64,000 bases of DNA, taken from positions 32,159 to 96,158 of the forward strand of contig JAFGEW010000112.1 of NCBI GenBank assembly GCA_016931415.1. The letters are read 5' to 3'. The notes beneath the pieces are model-generated. The model was not told where the DNA came from and ran no database searches. It saw only the letters and a program-made list of their open reading frames with translations. The position numbers and the translations under genes were made by a program. The stretch is from Verrucomicrobiota bacterium. GTDB lineage: Bacteria > Auribacterota > JABMQX01 > JAFGEW01. Below, piece after piece: positions 45,740 to 55,107 of this stretch (its first letter is position 1; each line of letters begins with the position of its first letter).

Positions 45740-46711
45740 TTACAGCGGGACCGGGATCTCGCTCAGGATGTTCTTGATCACCTGTTCGGCCGAGCTGGCG
45801 CCTGCCGCCCTGGGTCCGTAATCGGACGAGAGGACGAGCCGGTGGGCGAACGCGTTGACAGCGAGCAGCTTGATGTCGTCCGGCACCACGTAGTCGCGTC
45901 CATTGACGAGCGCGCGAGCTTGGGCGAGCCGGAAGAGCGACAGCCCGCCGCGCGGGCTTACGCCGAGATCAACGAGATCCGAGGTTCGCGTCGCTTCGAC
46001 GATGCGCATGAGGTAGTCCATCAGACTGCTATCGACGCGGATCGTTTCGACCTGCTCCTGAAGCGCCAGGACGTCGGTGGCATCGAGCGCGGGCTTGACC
46101 TCGTTGAGCGGGTCGCCTTCCTTCCGGCTCAGGATCATCTCGATCTCCTGCGCCGTGCTGGGGTAACCGATGCCGATCTTCATCATGAACCGGTCGAGCT
46201 GCGACTCGGGCAGCGGAAACGTCCCGTAGTGCTCGACGGGGTTCTGCGTGGCGATGACGATGAACGGCCGGGGCAGGGGGTAGGTGTTTGAGTCGTACGA
46301 GACCTGCCTTTCGTTCATCGCTTCGAGCAGCGCGCTCTGGGTCTTGGGCGAGGCGCGATTGACCTCGTCGGCGAGCACAACGTTGGCGAAGATCGGTCCG
46401 CGCTGGAACTCGAAGCGCTCCTCGCGCGAGTTGTAGATCGACACGCCGAGGATGTCGGTCGGCAGCAGGTCGCTCGTGAACTGGATGCGCTGGAACGAGC
46501 AGTTGACCGAGCGGGCGAGCGTGTTGGCCAGCGTTGTCTTGCCGATGCCGGGCACGTCCTCGATCAGGATGTGGCCCTTGGCGAGCAGGCAGACGACGAC
46601 GAGGCGGATGACCTCGTCCTTGCCGTAGATCACACGGCCGATGGTGCGGCAGAGCCGCTCGATGTTCTCGCCCGTCTCGGAAACTTCCACGGTGCCTGCT
46701 CCGGTGTGCAT
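45740..46711 (-). CDS. MoxR-family AAA+ ATPase
   Basis: The 323-residue ATPase has Walker A EDVPGIGKTT (51-60), Walker B VVLADEVNRASPKTQSALLE, the sensor 1 segment FIVIATQNPVEHYGTFPLPE, and LDRFMMKIGIGYP, all diagnostic for MoxR. MoxR proteins act as chaperones for metal-dependent or vWA-domain complexes with DUF58 partners, here the next gene 186 bases downstream. No vWA/BatA genes or transglutaminase gene are adjacent, so this is a minimal MoxR-DUF58 module. Confidence 0.95.
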   Translation of the reverse strand: MHTGAGTVEVSETGENIERLCRTIGRVIYGKDEVIRLVVVCLLAKGHILIEDVPGIGKTTLANTLARSVNCSFQRIQFTSDLLPTDILGVSIYNSREERFEFQRGPIFANVVLADEVNRASPKTQSALLEAMNERQVSYDSNTYPLPRPFIVIATQNPVEHYGTFPLPESQLDRFMMKIGIGYPSTAQEIEMILSRKEGDPLNEVKPALDATDVLALQEQVETIRVDSSLMDYLMRIVEATRTSDLVDLGVSPRGGLSLFRLAQARALVNGRDYVVPDDIKLLAVNAFAHRLVLSSDYGPRAAGASSAEQVIKNILSEIPVPL

Positions 46712-46795
46712 GTGGGTCTCGCGCTTCAGCCTGGCCAGCAGTATAGGCCGCTGCTCCTCATCGCTTCAAGCGAAACCGCCGACCGCCCGGGTGCC

Positions 46796-47215
46796 CTACT
46801 TGCCGGCCTGCGAGCGGAACTTGATGGTCAGCAGGGTGACGATTACCCAGCCGGGATACAGCCAGTAGTAGCGGAAGCCTGTGCTCCACCAGACGATGGG
46901 CGGGTTCAACCGGGCCTTGTCGGGGTCCTCGGACATGTTGATCGACAGGAAGTTGGTGATGTGATGGCCGACCCACGACGCGCCCAGGAACAGCCCGCAG
47001 AACAACAGAACCTCGAGCACGAGGCGGAACGCGCGCCCGCTCGAACTCTGGGCGAGTTCGCTTCGGAGCCGCTTCTTCGGCCCGAGGATCATGTCCTGGG
47101 TCATATGGACGACGGCCACTTTCCCCGTCGCCTTCTTCTCGACGAGCCGGCCGCCGCAGCGGTCGCAGAGGCTGCCGCCGAACACGTCGATCTTGCATCG
47201 CGGGCAGTAGCGCAT
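46796..47215 (-). CDS. Zinc-ribbon membrane protein, unknown function
   Basis: The 139-residue protein starts with a zinc ribbon MRYCPRCKIDVFGGSLCDRC (Cys4, Cys7, Cys17, Cys20), then a Lys-rich linker and two membrane segments (about 60-85, LVLEVLLFCGLFLGASWVGH; and 115-132, YYWLYPGWVIVTLLTI). It is followed after 84 bases by moxR on the same strand. No function can be given. The 246 bases upstream (47216-47461) show nothing notable. Confidence 0.75.
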   Translation of the reverse strand: MRYCPRCKIDVFGGSLCDRCGGRLVEKKATGKVAVVHMTQDMILGPKKRLRSELAQSSSGRAFRLVLEVLLFCGLFLGASWVGHHITNFLSINMSEDPDKARLNPPIVWWSTGFRYYWLYPGWVIVTLLTIKFRSQAGK

Positions 47216-47461
47216 CCTCGTGTCCTCTCTCCCCTGGGTGGGGCTCCGCTCACCTCTCCATGCCGCGCCAGTATACTCCAGAACCCGCGATCCGCCAAGG
47301 TGCCATCACACCCGAAAAAGCCCTGAGGGTCAGGCAAGGGCGGTCTCGCCCACGATTGACAGGCGGGCCGTCGCGCCTTGGGCGGACACCCTGCACGCAG
47401 TTGTGAATCCCGCGTGTGCCGTTCCGTCGCCTCCACCTCCTCAGGTGATGGGCCGGGGTGC

Positions 47462-49228
47462 TCAACCGAGCCCGTTGACGTATTCGCCGAAGACGCGGCG
47501 CAGCAGCTCATAGTCGGCGTCAGTGAACTCGGTATCATCCGATTCGAGGGAGGTCAGGTAATAGAGTGACGGGACACCGAGGCTCGGCTGGTGCGCGACA
47601 TACTCCCGCCACGCGGGGTGGTATCTCAAGGGGTAGTTGTCGCAGTCGATGAGCCGTTCCGGGCACGCAGCGAGCGCGACTTTCTGCCGGTGCTCCATCG
47701 TCGGCACGACGCTGCGGAAGTCCGAGCAGATGTCGTTGAGGCGCAGCATGTCGGTTGTCTCGGCGAAGTACGGGTTGGCTGTGTGGGTGATGACGAGCGC
47801 GTCGGGCCGCGCCGCCTTGGCCGCCGAGTAGAGGATCGACATGAGCCGCTTGAGCAGCTCGACGCCCCAAACACCCGGCTCGTGGATCTCGCAATCCGGA
47901 TCCTTCGGCACATCGGCGGTGAAATCGATCTTGAAGCCCGACGCGTTCAGGCAGCCGGGCTCGGGCGAGAGCATGTACCTCACCTGCTCGCGCAGGCGCC
48001 GCTCGTAGGCCGGGTTCGTCGGGTCAACGGTGAGCGGCTTGCCGTCCTTGCGGATGCACTCGTCGGCCGGCACGCCCTCACCGCCCCAGGAGTTGTACCA
48101 GAGCAGCACGTGCACGTCCTGGGCCGCCATCTCGTCAATGAACGCACGCAGGTCGGGCCACTTGCCGGTGTCGGGGCGGTTGAGTCCGTACTGCGCCTGC
48201 CACTTGTCGTCGATGATGAGCGTGCCGAAGGGGATCTGCTTTTCGCGCAGCACGCGGACAATCCGGCGATAGACGGGCTCGCTCGCGTAGATGTTTGGCC
48301 GCGCGCCGCTGCGATGCGTCAGAGCGCACTGCTCGCCCCAGCCGCAGACGATCGGCCGGCGCCACCAGTCCGGCACCGCACGCTCGGGTACGGCGACGCA
48401 GCCGCGCTCGCGCAGCCAGGCGACGTAGCGGGCCATCGCGTCGTACTCGTTGTCGCCGGTGACGAACACGAGCTGCGGGCTCCGCCATGTGCCGGCGACA
48501 CGCGTGGCACCGGTGTAGTGAAGGCGCAGCCCGAACTGGGGACCGCCCGCGTACTCGTAGGTCAGGAAGTTGTTCTCGCCCGGCTTGGCCGCCACACCGA
48601 TGGCCACCCATTGTGTGCCCCGGCGCACGCAATGGCACAACGGCGGCGGGGTGAAGAGCCAGCTTCCGCCGAGATCGTCGCGCGAACTGAGGACACTCGC
48701 CTCGCCGCGCTCGAATGGCTCGATCCATTGGTGGAAGCTCACCACCGGGTCGGGCACAAAGACTTTGTCGAAGCCGGGCTCCGAGCCGGTGAGCCACTCG
48801 CGAACCTGGCGATATGCGGGGCGTTGTTTGAGGAAGTCGCCCGGGCCGAGGATGTAGGCGTCGAGCGTGCCCTCGAGGAAGCCCTCGAAAAAGCGCACCG
48901 TCTCGATGGCGCCCTGGCCCTCAACCTCGATGCCGAAGGCGAACCAGTCGTCGGCGCACTCGATCGTGTAGCGCTTGCGCTTCCAGAGGCCGCTCGCGCC
49001 CTCGCCGGAGAGCGTGTGGGACTCGCCGCGGCGATCCACCTTCCAGGCATTGACCGGGCCGACGAGGTCGCCGCCGTCGGTGGTGTCCACGCTCGACGGC
49101 ACGAAGAGCGTCGCGAGCGTGCCGTTCTCGATGTGGACGTCAATCCACGACGCCTCATCGGCCGAGACGGCCAGTTGATACCAAGCGCCTGCTGCGATGA
49201 TGCCGTTGCCGGTCTGGTCGATGTTCAT
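47462..49228 (-). CDS. Glycoside hydrolase, alpha-galactosidase-like TIM barrel
   Basis: The 588-residue cytosolic protein has an N-terminal beta-sandwich and a (beta/alpha)8 barrel with clan GH-D style motifs: PFGTLIIDDKWQAQYGLN, VHVLLWYNSWGGEGVPADEC, and GFKIDFTADVPKDPDC, where the Asp of KIDF is the likely nucleophile. Later DALVITHTANPYFAETTDML continues the barrel. The exact substrate is not evident. Its ATG 49228 overlaps the murQ stop (ATGA), so it is expressed with an amino-sugar etherase, suggesting a cell-wall or amino-sugar-containing glycan. Confidence 0.75.
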   Translation of the reverse strand: MNIDQTGNGIIAAGAWYQLAVSADEASWIDVHIENGTLATLFVPSSVDTTDGGDLVGPVNAWKVDRRGESHTLSGEGASGLWKRKRYTIECADDWFAFGIEVEGQGAIETVRFFEGFLEGTLDAYILGPGDFLKQRPAYRQVREWLTGSEPGFDKVFVPDPVVSFHQWIEPFERGEASVLSSRDDLGGSWLFTPPPLCHCVRRGTQWVAIGVAAKPGENNFLTYEYAGGPQFGLRLHYTGATRVAGTWRSPQLVFVTGDNEYDAMARYVAWLRERGCVAVPERAVPDWWRRPIVCGWGEQCALTHRSGARPNIYASEPVYRRIVRVLREKQIPFGTLIIDDKWQAQYGLNRPDTGKWPDLRAFIDEMAAQDVHVLLWYNSWGGEGVPADECIRKDGKPLTVDPTNPAYERRLREQVRYMLSPEPGCLNASGFKIDFTADVPKDPDCEIHEPGVWGVELLKRLMSILYSAAKAARPDALVITHTANPYFAETTDMLRLNDICSDFRSVVPTMEHRQKVALAACPERLIDCDNYPLRYHPAWREYVAHQPSLGVPSLYYLTSLESDDTEFTDADYELLRRVFGEYVNGLG

Positions 49229-50151
49229 GCAGTCTTCCCGTGTTGATGCTTGTGGAGAACGTCGCGGAGGCGGCCGCCGTGCGCGCGCAGCAGGCTGCGG
49301 GCCTTCGAGCGCGTGCACCCGGCGGCGGCCATGACGATGGCGGTCTTGGCGTCGCCTCGCGCCTCGTCGAGCAGCGTTGCGGCTCGCCGCGAGGAGATAC
49401 CACCGATCGTTTCGATGAGGCCGACGGCGCGGCGGTGCAGCTTGGCGTTCGTCGGCCGCACGTCGACCATCAGATTGTCGTACACCTTGCCCAGCCGCAC
49501 CATGACAGCCGTCGAGATCGAGTTGAGCACGAGCTTGGTCGCCGTCCCCGCCTTCATGCGCGTCGAGCCGGTCAGGATTTCAGGTCCGACGATGGGATTG
49601 ATGAGCACGTCGACGAAGCGGGGCCGCCCCGCCGAAGGCGGGGTGCAGCAGACCAGAACGGTGGCGCAGCCGTGCTTGCTGGCCCAAGCGAGCGCCGTCC
49701 GGACGAAAGGGGTGAGTCCGCTGGCCGAGATGCCGATGACGACGTCACCGCTCCGTGCGCCAGCGCGTTCGAGATCGACAGAGCCGTCAGCGTCTTCGGC
49801 CCCCTCGACGGCGCGTGTCAACGCCCTCGTGCCGCCGGCGATGATTCCCCGGGCGAGCGTTCCCGATACGCCGAAGGTAGGGCGCCACTCGACGGCGTCG
49901 AGCACGCCCAGGCGGCCGCTCGTCCCCGCACCGATGTAGAAAAGGCGCCCGCCCGATGAGAGCCGCTCGACGGCCAGTTCGACGGCGCGTGCGATGGCAG
50001 GCGCCGCGCGGCGCACGGCCTGAGGCACGCCCGCATCCTCGTCGTTGATCAGATTGAGGAGCGCGCGTGTGGACAAGCAGTCGAGCCCGCGTGAACGCGG
50101 GTTGCGCCGCTCGGTCAGGGGTTGTTTCGACTTGTCGCCTCGTGTGCCCAT
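49225..50151 (-). CDS. murQ: N-acetylmuramic acid 6-phosphate etherase
   Basis: MurQ removes lactate from MurNAc-6-phosphate, giving GlcNAc-6-phosphate, in cell-wall recycling. The 308-residue protein has the SIS fold with TERRNPRSRGLDCLSTRALL, the GAGTSGRLGVLDAVEWRPTFG motif containing catalytic Glu88 (Trp replaces the usual Cys-Pro after it), GISASGLTPFVRTAL, and GSTRMKAGTATKLVLN. Length is normal. ATG 50151 has no strong ribosome-binding site. It is followed by the glycosidase in the same operon; a GlcNAc-kinase-like gene lies about 700 bases away. Confidence 0.95.
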   Translation of the reverse strand: MGTRGDKSKQPLTERRNPRSRGLDCLSTRALLNLINDEDAGVPQAVRRAAPAIARAVELAVERLSSGGRLFYIGAGTSGRLGVLDAVEWRPTFGVSGTLARGIIAGGTRALTRAVEGAEDADGSVDLERAGARSGDVVIGISASGLTPFVRTALAWASKHGCATVLVCCTPPSAGRPRFVDVLINPIVGPEILTGSTRMKAGTATKLVLNSISTAVMVRLGKVYDNLMVDVRPTNAKLHRRAVGLIETIGGISSRRAATLLDEARGDAKTAIVMAAAGCTRSKARSLLRAHGGRLRDVLHKHQHGKTA

Positions 50152-50297
50152 TGCGTGGCGACTGTACCCAACGGAAACGGCCGCTGCAAGCAGTTGTGAT
50201 GCTTGGCCTCGGGTCTGTGCTCAACCGGTTGTGCCGTTTGCCGATACCTTGCTCACGGGGGTCTGTCTCCCGGGGTCAATGTGTACGGAGGAAGATA

Positions 50298-50816
50298 GTG
50301 AAGCCTATCCGCTACGTGGTGATCGCGGCGGGCGCGTTTCTCGCCGTGATGACCGTGCTCAGTTTGCTGCTGTTCGCGAAGTGCCGGTGCACGGGGAAGC
50401 ACTTCTCACCCTATATCTGCCTGATCCACCACTGGACGCCCGCCGTGCGCGACGAGCTGCCCTCGTGCCGTGAGAACCTTATCGTGCTTGAAGCGGTCAA
50501 GTTCGAGTGGGCGAGGGAATACGGCGCGTCCGACGGCGTCGAGGTGACTTGGGACGATGTGCGTGTCTATCTGCCGCAGGCCCGCGAACCGGTGTGCAAC
50601 CACGGCGGGCGATACGTCCTCAACCCGATCGGCGAGGAGCCCGAGTGCCAAGGCGCGTGCTGTCTGCACGCTAACCCGCTCGAACACGCTCTGGAGCCCT
50701 TCACGGTGTATGCCGCCAGCGACGGCAATCCGCTCGCTTCCGGACGCTTCACCCTCGAGGACTGGATTGCCTGGCGCAAGAGCCGCCTGGCCCCAGCCGC
50801 TCGTTCGCACGACTGA
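50298..50816 (+). CDS. Membrane-anchored Cys-rich small protein, pseudopilin-like motif
   Basis: The 172-residue protein has an N-terminal membrane segment (about 6-27, VVIAAGAFLAVMTVLSLLLF) and a Cys-rich extracytoplasmic part. The CNHGGRYVLNPIGEEPECQG motif resembles the CPAGGxYxxxxxxxxPxC block of many PVC-type pseudopilins, but the N-terminus lacks the prepilin cleavage motif. GTG 50298 follows GGAGGAAG. It stands alone on the forward strand between two reverse-strand operons. Function unknown. Confidence 0.68.
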   Translation: MKPIRYVVIAAGAFLAVMTVLSLLLFAKCRCTGKHFSPYICLIHHWTPAVRDELPSCRENLIVLEAVKFEWAREYGASDGVEVTWDDVRVYLPQAREPVCNHGGRYVLNPIGEEPECQGACCLHANPLEHALEPFTVYAASDGNPLASGRFTLEDWIAWRKSRLAPAARSHD

Positions 50817-50823
50817 CCGGCCG

Positions 50824-51822
50824 TCATGCGGACCTGGAACGATCCCGCCAATCGCGCAACGCGAGGAGCGCCGCGCCGTAGGCGGGCTCGTGCTGAGGCG
50901 TGACGAACCGGGCGTGCGGCAGCTCGAGTTTGACCCGGCCCTCGAACAGGCGACGGTACAGCTCGTTATGTTCGAACAGCCCGCCGGATGCCACGACCGC
51001 AAGCGCCTCGCCTGACGCGCCGATTCGCTGCGCCGCGACGGCCGCCCAACGGGCCAGCTCAGAAGCGCCGTACTCGACAATGATTTTCGCGGCGCCGTCT
51101 CCCGCGCCCGCGGCCTCGATCACAACGGGGGCGAGCCGCGCGACGGTGGGCTTCGGCTCGTCGAGCGCATAGAGCCAGGGAATGATTTCGTCGACGCCGC
51201 GCAGGCCGGCAGCATCGAGCAGCGGCCGGGTCAGCGCTGTCTGCGGGCCGCGCCCGTCGGCGGCTTCGATCACGGCGCGCAGGCCCGAGATACCGAGATC
51301 CCAGGCGCTGCCGTCGTCGTCCAGCAGATGGCCGCTGCCGCCAACCTTATGCAGCCGTCCGGCGCCATCGCGTCCAACAACGATGGATCCTGTGCCGGCG
51401 ATCACGGCGACGGGCAACGCCTCGTGTTGATTGGACGAAACCGGCGAGCGGTCCGCGTGCTTGGGCTTCGCCGCGTAGGCGGGCTCGGCTGCTGCGATAA
51501 CGGATTCGACGTCGGACACGAGCGTGGTGCGATCGAGGATAGCTAACGGTTCAAGCGCAGCGCTCACGGTCTGGCGGTCGGTCTCGCGCCACACGCCGGC
51601 AAGGGCGAAGCAGAACCACGAGACGTTCTCGACGGCCAGGGCGGCCCCGGCCGTCAGGCGGCCGGTGAGATCGGACAGCGTTCGCCGGAGTGCATCCACA
51701 CCGATCGTGTGGTAGTTGGCGGCGCCGCCGGTCGCCCGGGCGACGACCCGGCCCGCTTCGTCGGCGAGCACGCCGACCGACTTCGTGCCTCCGCCGTCTA
51801 TGCCTATGACGTGCCCGGCCAT
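50824..51822 (-). CDS. BadF/BcrA-type ATPase, N-acetylglucosamine kinase-like
   Basis: The 332-residue protein has the ASKHA phosphate-1 motif GIDGGGTKS (7-15), the second motif VAVIAGTGSIVVGRD, GSGHLLDDDGSAWDLGISGL, and a C-terminal VVASGGLFEHNELY. This group phosphorylates GlcNAc or related sugars. Its place near murQ and a glycosidase fits cell-wall sugar recycling. ATG 51822 follows GAGGTG. Its first 19 bases overlap the end of the PAP2 gene upstream, so the two are coupled. Confidence 0.88.
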   Translation of the reverse strand: MAGHVIGIDGGGTKSVGVLADEAGRVVARATGGAANYHTIGVDALRRTLSDLTGRLTAGAALAVENVSWFCFALAGVWRETDRQTVSAALEPLAILDRTTLVSDVESVIAAAEPAYAAKPKHADRSPVSSNQHEALPVAVIAGTGSIVVGRDGAGRLHKVGGSGHLLDDDGSAWDLGISGLRAVIEAADGRGPQTALTRPLLDAAGLRGVDEIIPWLYALDEPKPTVARLAPVVIEAAGAGDGAAKIIVEYGASELARWAAVAAQRIGASGEALAVVASGGLFEHNELYRRLFEGRVKLELPHARFVTPQHEPAYGAALLALRDWRDRSRSA

Positions 51823-52514
51823 CGCCACCTCGACCCGAACCGGCTCTCGAACATGACCCAGTACAGCACGCGCGCGACGATGTACATGATGAAGAACGCC
51901 GACACGACGTCGCTCAGGAAATGGCGTCCCTGCGCGACGCGCGCCAGACCGATGAGCCCGCCGAGCCCGCCGGCCGTGGCGACGGCAGCGGTTCGCCGCT
52001 TCTTGAGCAGCAGGCCGACGGCGACGAAGGAGAAGCCGAAGGTCGCGTGCCCCGATGGCCACGAGCCGTTGCCGTCGCGCTCGCCGGCGATAACGAACGC
52101 GGGCGTGAAGCGCCGGTCGCCGCCGAACTCGCGCGTCTCGTCAGGCCGCGCCCGGGCCCACCCGTTTTTGAGCACGGCGTTGGTAATGATAATCACGCCG
52201 ATGACGAACACGGCGAGCAGGTAGGTGTACCCCTTAACCTCGAGCCCGAAGAGCCGGCGTCTCCAAACCAGCGTGATCGCAATTGCCGCCGCGAGCATCG
52301 GCGGGACAAGGTAGCTCGCGCACCGGACGACCTTGTACACGACCACGGCGGCCGGGTTGCCGCGGTGCGGGAAACCACCTTCACCCGGGCCATGCAGCGC
52401 GGGATCATAGAACAGCGACGAGAACCACACATCGATCTGCGGTACGAAGGCAAGCAGCAGCGAGCCGCCGACAACGATAATGATGGAGACCTTCGACAGA
52501 CCGAACATGCTCAT
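51804..52514 (-). CDS. PAP2-family membrane phosphatase
   Basis: The 236-residue membrane protein has the three-part phosphatase signature: KNGWARARP, SWPSGHATF and ARVAQGRHFLSDV. About six hydrophobic segments are seen. Members dephosphorylate undecaprenyl pyrophosphate or phosphatidate. With the downstream GlcNAc-kinase-like gene, lipid-carrier recycling is a plausible role. The frame is open to ATG 52562, but ATG 52514 or 52508 better precede the first membrane segment; the start is uncertain. Confidence 0.88.
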   Translation of the reverse strand: MSMFGLSKVSIIIVVGGSLLLAFVPQIDVWFSSLFYDPALHGPGEGGFPHRGNPAAVVVYKVVRCASYLVPPMLAAAIAITLVWRRRLFGLEVKGYTYLLAVFVIGVIIITNAVLKNGWARARPDETREFGGDRRFTPAFVIAGERDGNGSWPSGHATFGFSFVAVGLLLKKRRTAAVATAGGLGGLIGLARVAQGRHFLSDVVSAFFIMYIVARVLYWVMFESRFGSRWRWPGTS

Positions 52515-52673
52515 GCTCTCGACCTGGGTGCGGCTCACAGATAGGCGCCGCCCGTATCGCATGTCAAGCTGTCTTGTGGCGCTGGACAGTATTGACTTCC
52601 ATCTGGACGCCGACTACTCTCGGTCCGAGTCTGTCGCAACGGATACCCACACCTCCGCTACGGAGGGCGCATG

Positions 52674-53045
52674 ATGAAGGCACTCGCACTCGGTTTGGCG
52701 CTGCTGCTCCTTGTTCCTATTGGCTGCGGCAGGAAGGACAAGGACGAGAAGGGCGCGCTCGACACGTTCACCGATTACGCCACCGGCAAGACGCCGATCG
52801 AGGCGGGCAACGAGACGAAACGCAAGCTGATCTGGATCAGCATCGAGAACGCTGTCAACGGCTACCGCGGTCTTGAGGGAAGCGATCCGGCGTCGCTCCA
52901 GCAGCTCGTCGAAGCGCGCTATCTCGATCCGAAGTGCGCGGAGGATGAGCTGGGCAAACCGCTCCAGTCGAGCGTCAAGGACGGCAAACTCGTCGTGCGC
53001 AGTGTTAGGTCTGACGGGACACTGAACTGGGAGAAGGCGTTCTAG
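52674..53045 (+). CDS. Small lipoprotein
   Basis: The 123-residue product has a lipoprotein signal peptide ending LLVPIGC (Cys18) and a charged helical mature part with ETKRKLIWISIENAVNGYRG and LQQLVEARYLDPKCAEDELG. The pattern of a helix followed by a short conserved region recalls type II secretion/pseudopilin-related lipoproteins, with low certainty. ATG 52674 is chosen over 52671 because GGAGGG (52662-52667) then has a six-base spacing. Its stop overlaps the start of the cobA-hemD gene. Confidence 0.75.
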   Translation: MKALALGLALLLLVPIGCGRKDKDEKGALDTFTDYATGKTPIEAGNETKRKLIWISIENAVNGYRGLEGSDPASLQQLVEARYLDPKCAEDELGKPLQSSVKDGKLVVRSVRSDGTLNWEKAF

Positions 53046-54583
53046 TGCCCAGGCGCCCACCCGGCACAGTCTACCTTGTCGGCGCAGGGCCCGGCGATCC
53101 GGGGCTGATCACGCTCAAGGGCGCCGAACACCTGCGCCGGGCTCAGGTTGTCGTCTATGACCGCCTCGCCAATGCCCGCCTTCTTCACCTTGCTGAGCCG
53201 AACGCCGAGCTGATCGACGTTGGCAAGGCCTCCGGCGACCACACGATTCCCCAGCACGAGATCAACGCGCTCCTTGTCGAGAAAGCGTGCGCGGGCAAGA
53301 CCGTCTGCCGGCTCAAGGGGGGCGATCCGTTCGTCTTTGGCCGGGGCGGCGAGGAGGCGCTGGCACTCGTCGAGGCCGGTGTGCCGTTCGAGGTCGTGCC
53401 GGGCGTCACGTCGGCGGTGGCCGGTCCGGCGTACGCGGGGATCCCGGTAACGCACCGCGGGCTTGCGGCGTCGGTGGCCTTCATCACGGGCAGCGAGGAC
53501 CTGGCCAAGGGCGGCTCTTCAGTCAACTGGGCCGCGCTCGCCAAGGGGGGAGGCACGCTTGTCTTTCTCATGGGGGCGCGCAACCTCCAGGCGATCGCCA
53601 AGGCGCTGCTCGACAAGGGGCGTTCGCCTCGGACGCCCGTCGCCTGCATCCAGTGGGCCACGTATCCGCGCCAGACCGTGCTCCAGACGACGCTCGTCGG
53701 CGCCGCCGGCCGGGCCGTGGCCGAGAAAGTCCAGCCGCCCGTCATTGTCGTTGTGGGCGACGTCGTGTCGCTGCGCGGCAAGCTCGAGTGGTTCGAGTGC
53801 AAGCCGCTGTTTGGCAAGCGGATCGCGGTCACCCGCCCGCGAGAGCAGTCGCCCGCGCTTGCCGATCAGCTCGAGGCGCTTGGCGCGGACGTAATCGAGT
53901 TGCCGACCATCGCCATTGCGCCGCTCCGTGACTGCCGTCGGCTCGACGCCGCACTTCGGCGGGTCGGCTCGTACGACTGGGTCGTCTTCACCAGCGTCAA
54001 CGGTGTGCGCGCCTGCTTCGAGCGTCTGGGCGTTCTTGGCAAGGACGCGCGCGCGTTCGGCTCAACGAAGATGGCGGCCATCGGCGAGACGACGGCACAC
54101 GAGCTCGGCCTCCACGGGCTGGTGCCCGACCTTGTGCCTGCCGCATTCACGTCGAACGGCCTCGTCGAGGCGTTCAGAGGACGCAGCCTGCGCGGCAAGC
54201 GGTTCCTGCTTCCCCGCGCCGACATCGCGCCCAACGAGCTCCCCCGCATGCTCCGGGCCCGGGGCGCCAACGTCACCTGTGTGGACGCCTACCGCACCCT
54301 GCACCCCGATCCCAGCACCGCAGCGAAGGATCTGACTGCCGCCGGCGGCATCGACATGGTAACATTCACGAGCGCATCGACCGTTCGCGGCTATGCGAGG
54401 ATGTTGGGGCGAATACGAGAGGGAACGATCTCGTCGAACACAGCGTCGGCAAGTATCGGACCGGAAACCTCGCGCGCGATCGAAGCGCACGGGTTTCCCG
54501 TCAGCGTCGAGGCCGAGCGGCACACGGTTTCCGGTCTGGTCGAGGCGATCGCTGCATTCTACGAGTCGGATGTGAAGACGTGA
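53045..54583 (+). CDS. Uroporphyrinogen-III C-methyltransferase / uroporphyrinogen-III synthase fusion (CobA-HemD)
   Basis: The 512-residue protein joins two tetrapyrrole enzymes. Residues about 8-245 are the SAM-dependent methyltransferase (VYLVGAGPGDPGLITLKGAE, RLKGGDPFVFGRGGEEA, GVTSAVAGPAYAGIPVTHRG), which makes precorrin-2/sirohydrochlorin precursors. Residues about 258-510 are HemD, which closes the ring (RIAVTRPREQSPALADQLEA, WVVFTSVNGVRACFERL, FTSASTVRGY). The fusion is known in several phyla. It starts with GTG 53045 within the previous stop codon and couples to the next gene (GTGA at 54580). No hemA/B/C genes are adjacent. Confidence 0.95.
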   Translation: MPRRPPGTVYLVGAGPGDPGLITLKGAEHLRRAQVVVYDRLANARLLHLAEPNAELIDVGKASGDHTIPQHEINALLVEKACAGKTVCRLKGGDPFVFGRGGEEALALVEAGVPFEVVPGVTSAVAGPAYAGIPVTHRGLAASVAFITGSEDLAKGGSSVNWAALAKGGGTLVFLMGARNLQAIAKALLDKGRSPRTPVACIQWATYPRQTVLQTTLVGAAGRAVAEKVQPPVIVVVGDVVSLRGKLEWFECKPLFGKRIAVTRPREQSPALADQLEALGADVIELPTIAIAPLRDCRRLDAALRRVGSYDWVVFTSVNGVRACFERLGVLGKDARAFGSTKMAAIGETTAHELGLHGLVPDLVPAAFTSNGLVEAFRGRSLRGKRFLLPRADIAPNELPRMLRARGANVTCVDAYRTLHPDPSTAAKDLTAAGGIDMVTFTSASTVRGYARMLGRIREGTISSNTASASIGPETSRAIEAHGFPVSVEAERHTVSGLVEAIAAFYESDVKT

Positions 54584-55062
54584 GCAAGCGGATGAGAAGG
54601 TCGACCGTTGTCAGCCTCGGGCTTGCGATCGTGCTGACCGTTCTTGCCTTCTCCCTTGGCGGCGATCCGTGGCTTCTGCTCGACGTGCAGCCGTATTTCT
54701 TGATCGGACTGGTCGCCGTGCTGCTCGTCGCCTACCTCAACACACGCCGCGAGTTCCCAGGCTCGGGGGGGCGAGACCGGTTCTGCCTGAGCGTTATCAC
54801 CGTACTTGCCTCGTGTATCGTCTGCCTGGGACTGCTGCTCACACTGATCGCCTTGGTCAAAGCCGTCTGGTGCGTGCGTCACTTCCGGCCGAACGTGAGC
54901 GATCTGCAGCCCAACGTGGGCGACATCGCCATGAGTCTCCTGCCGTTCGTCTACTGCCTTGCCATCGCCGAGGTCGCCTGCCCGGCACTCGCGCGCTATT
55001 TCGACTGCCGCATCGAACGCGCCGAGCAGGCAGCTTCCGGCAACAAGAGCTCTTCGGCCTAG
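54580..55062 (+). CDS. Four-helix membrane protein, unknown function
   Basis: The 160-residue protein has three or four membrane segments (about 10-28, 38-53, 68-92, 112-130). DPWLLLDVQPYFLIGLVAVL is faintly like the N-terminus of MotA/TolQ proteins, but the helical order and length do not confirm it. GTG 54580 overlaps the cobA-hemD stop. The C-terminus is soluble and charged (ERAEQAASGNKSSSA). I do not assign a function. Confidence 0.65.
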   Translation: MSKRMRRSTVVSLGLAIVLTVLAFSLGGDPWLLLDVQPYFLIGLVAVLLVAYLNTRREFPGSGGRDRFCLSVITVLASCIVCLGLLLTLIALVKAVWCVRHFRPNVSDLQPNVGDIAMSLLPFVYCLAIAEVACPALARYFDCRIERAEQAASGNKSSSA

Positions 55063-55107
55063 CATTAGTCCCAGCCCCCTGCAGTCTGGCGGTGTTCGCA
55101 TTTCGGG

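Noticed and set aside
47591..49246. 551-codon forward frame opposite the glycoside hydrolase
   Set aside because: No ribosome-binding site, biased Arg/Ala/Val content; the reverse frame has barrel motifs.
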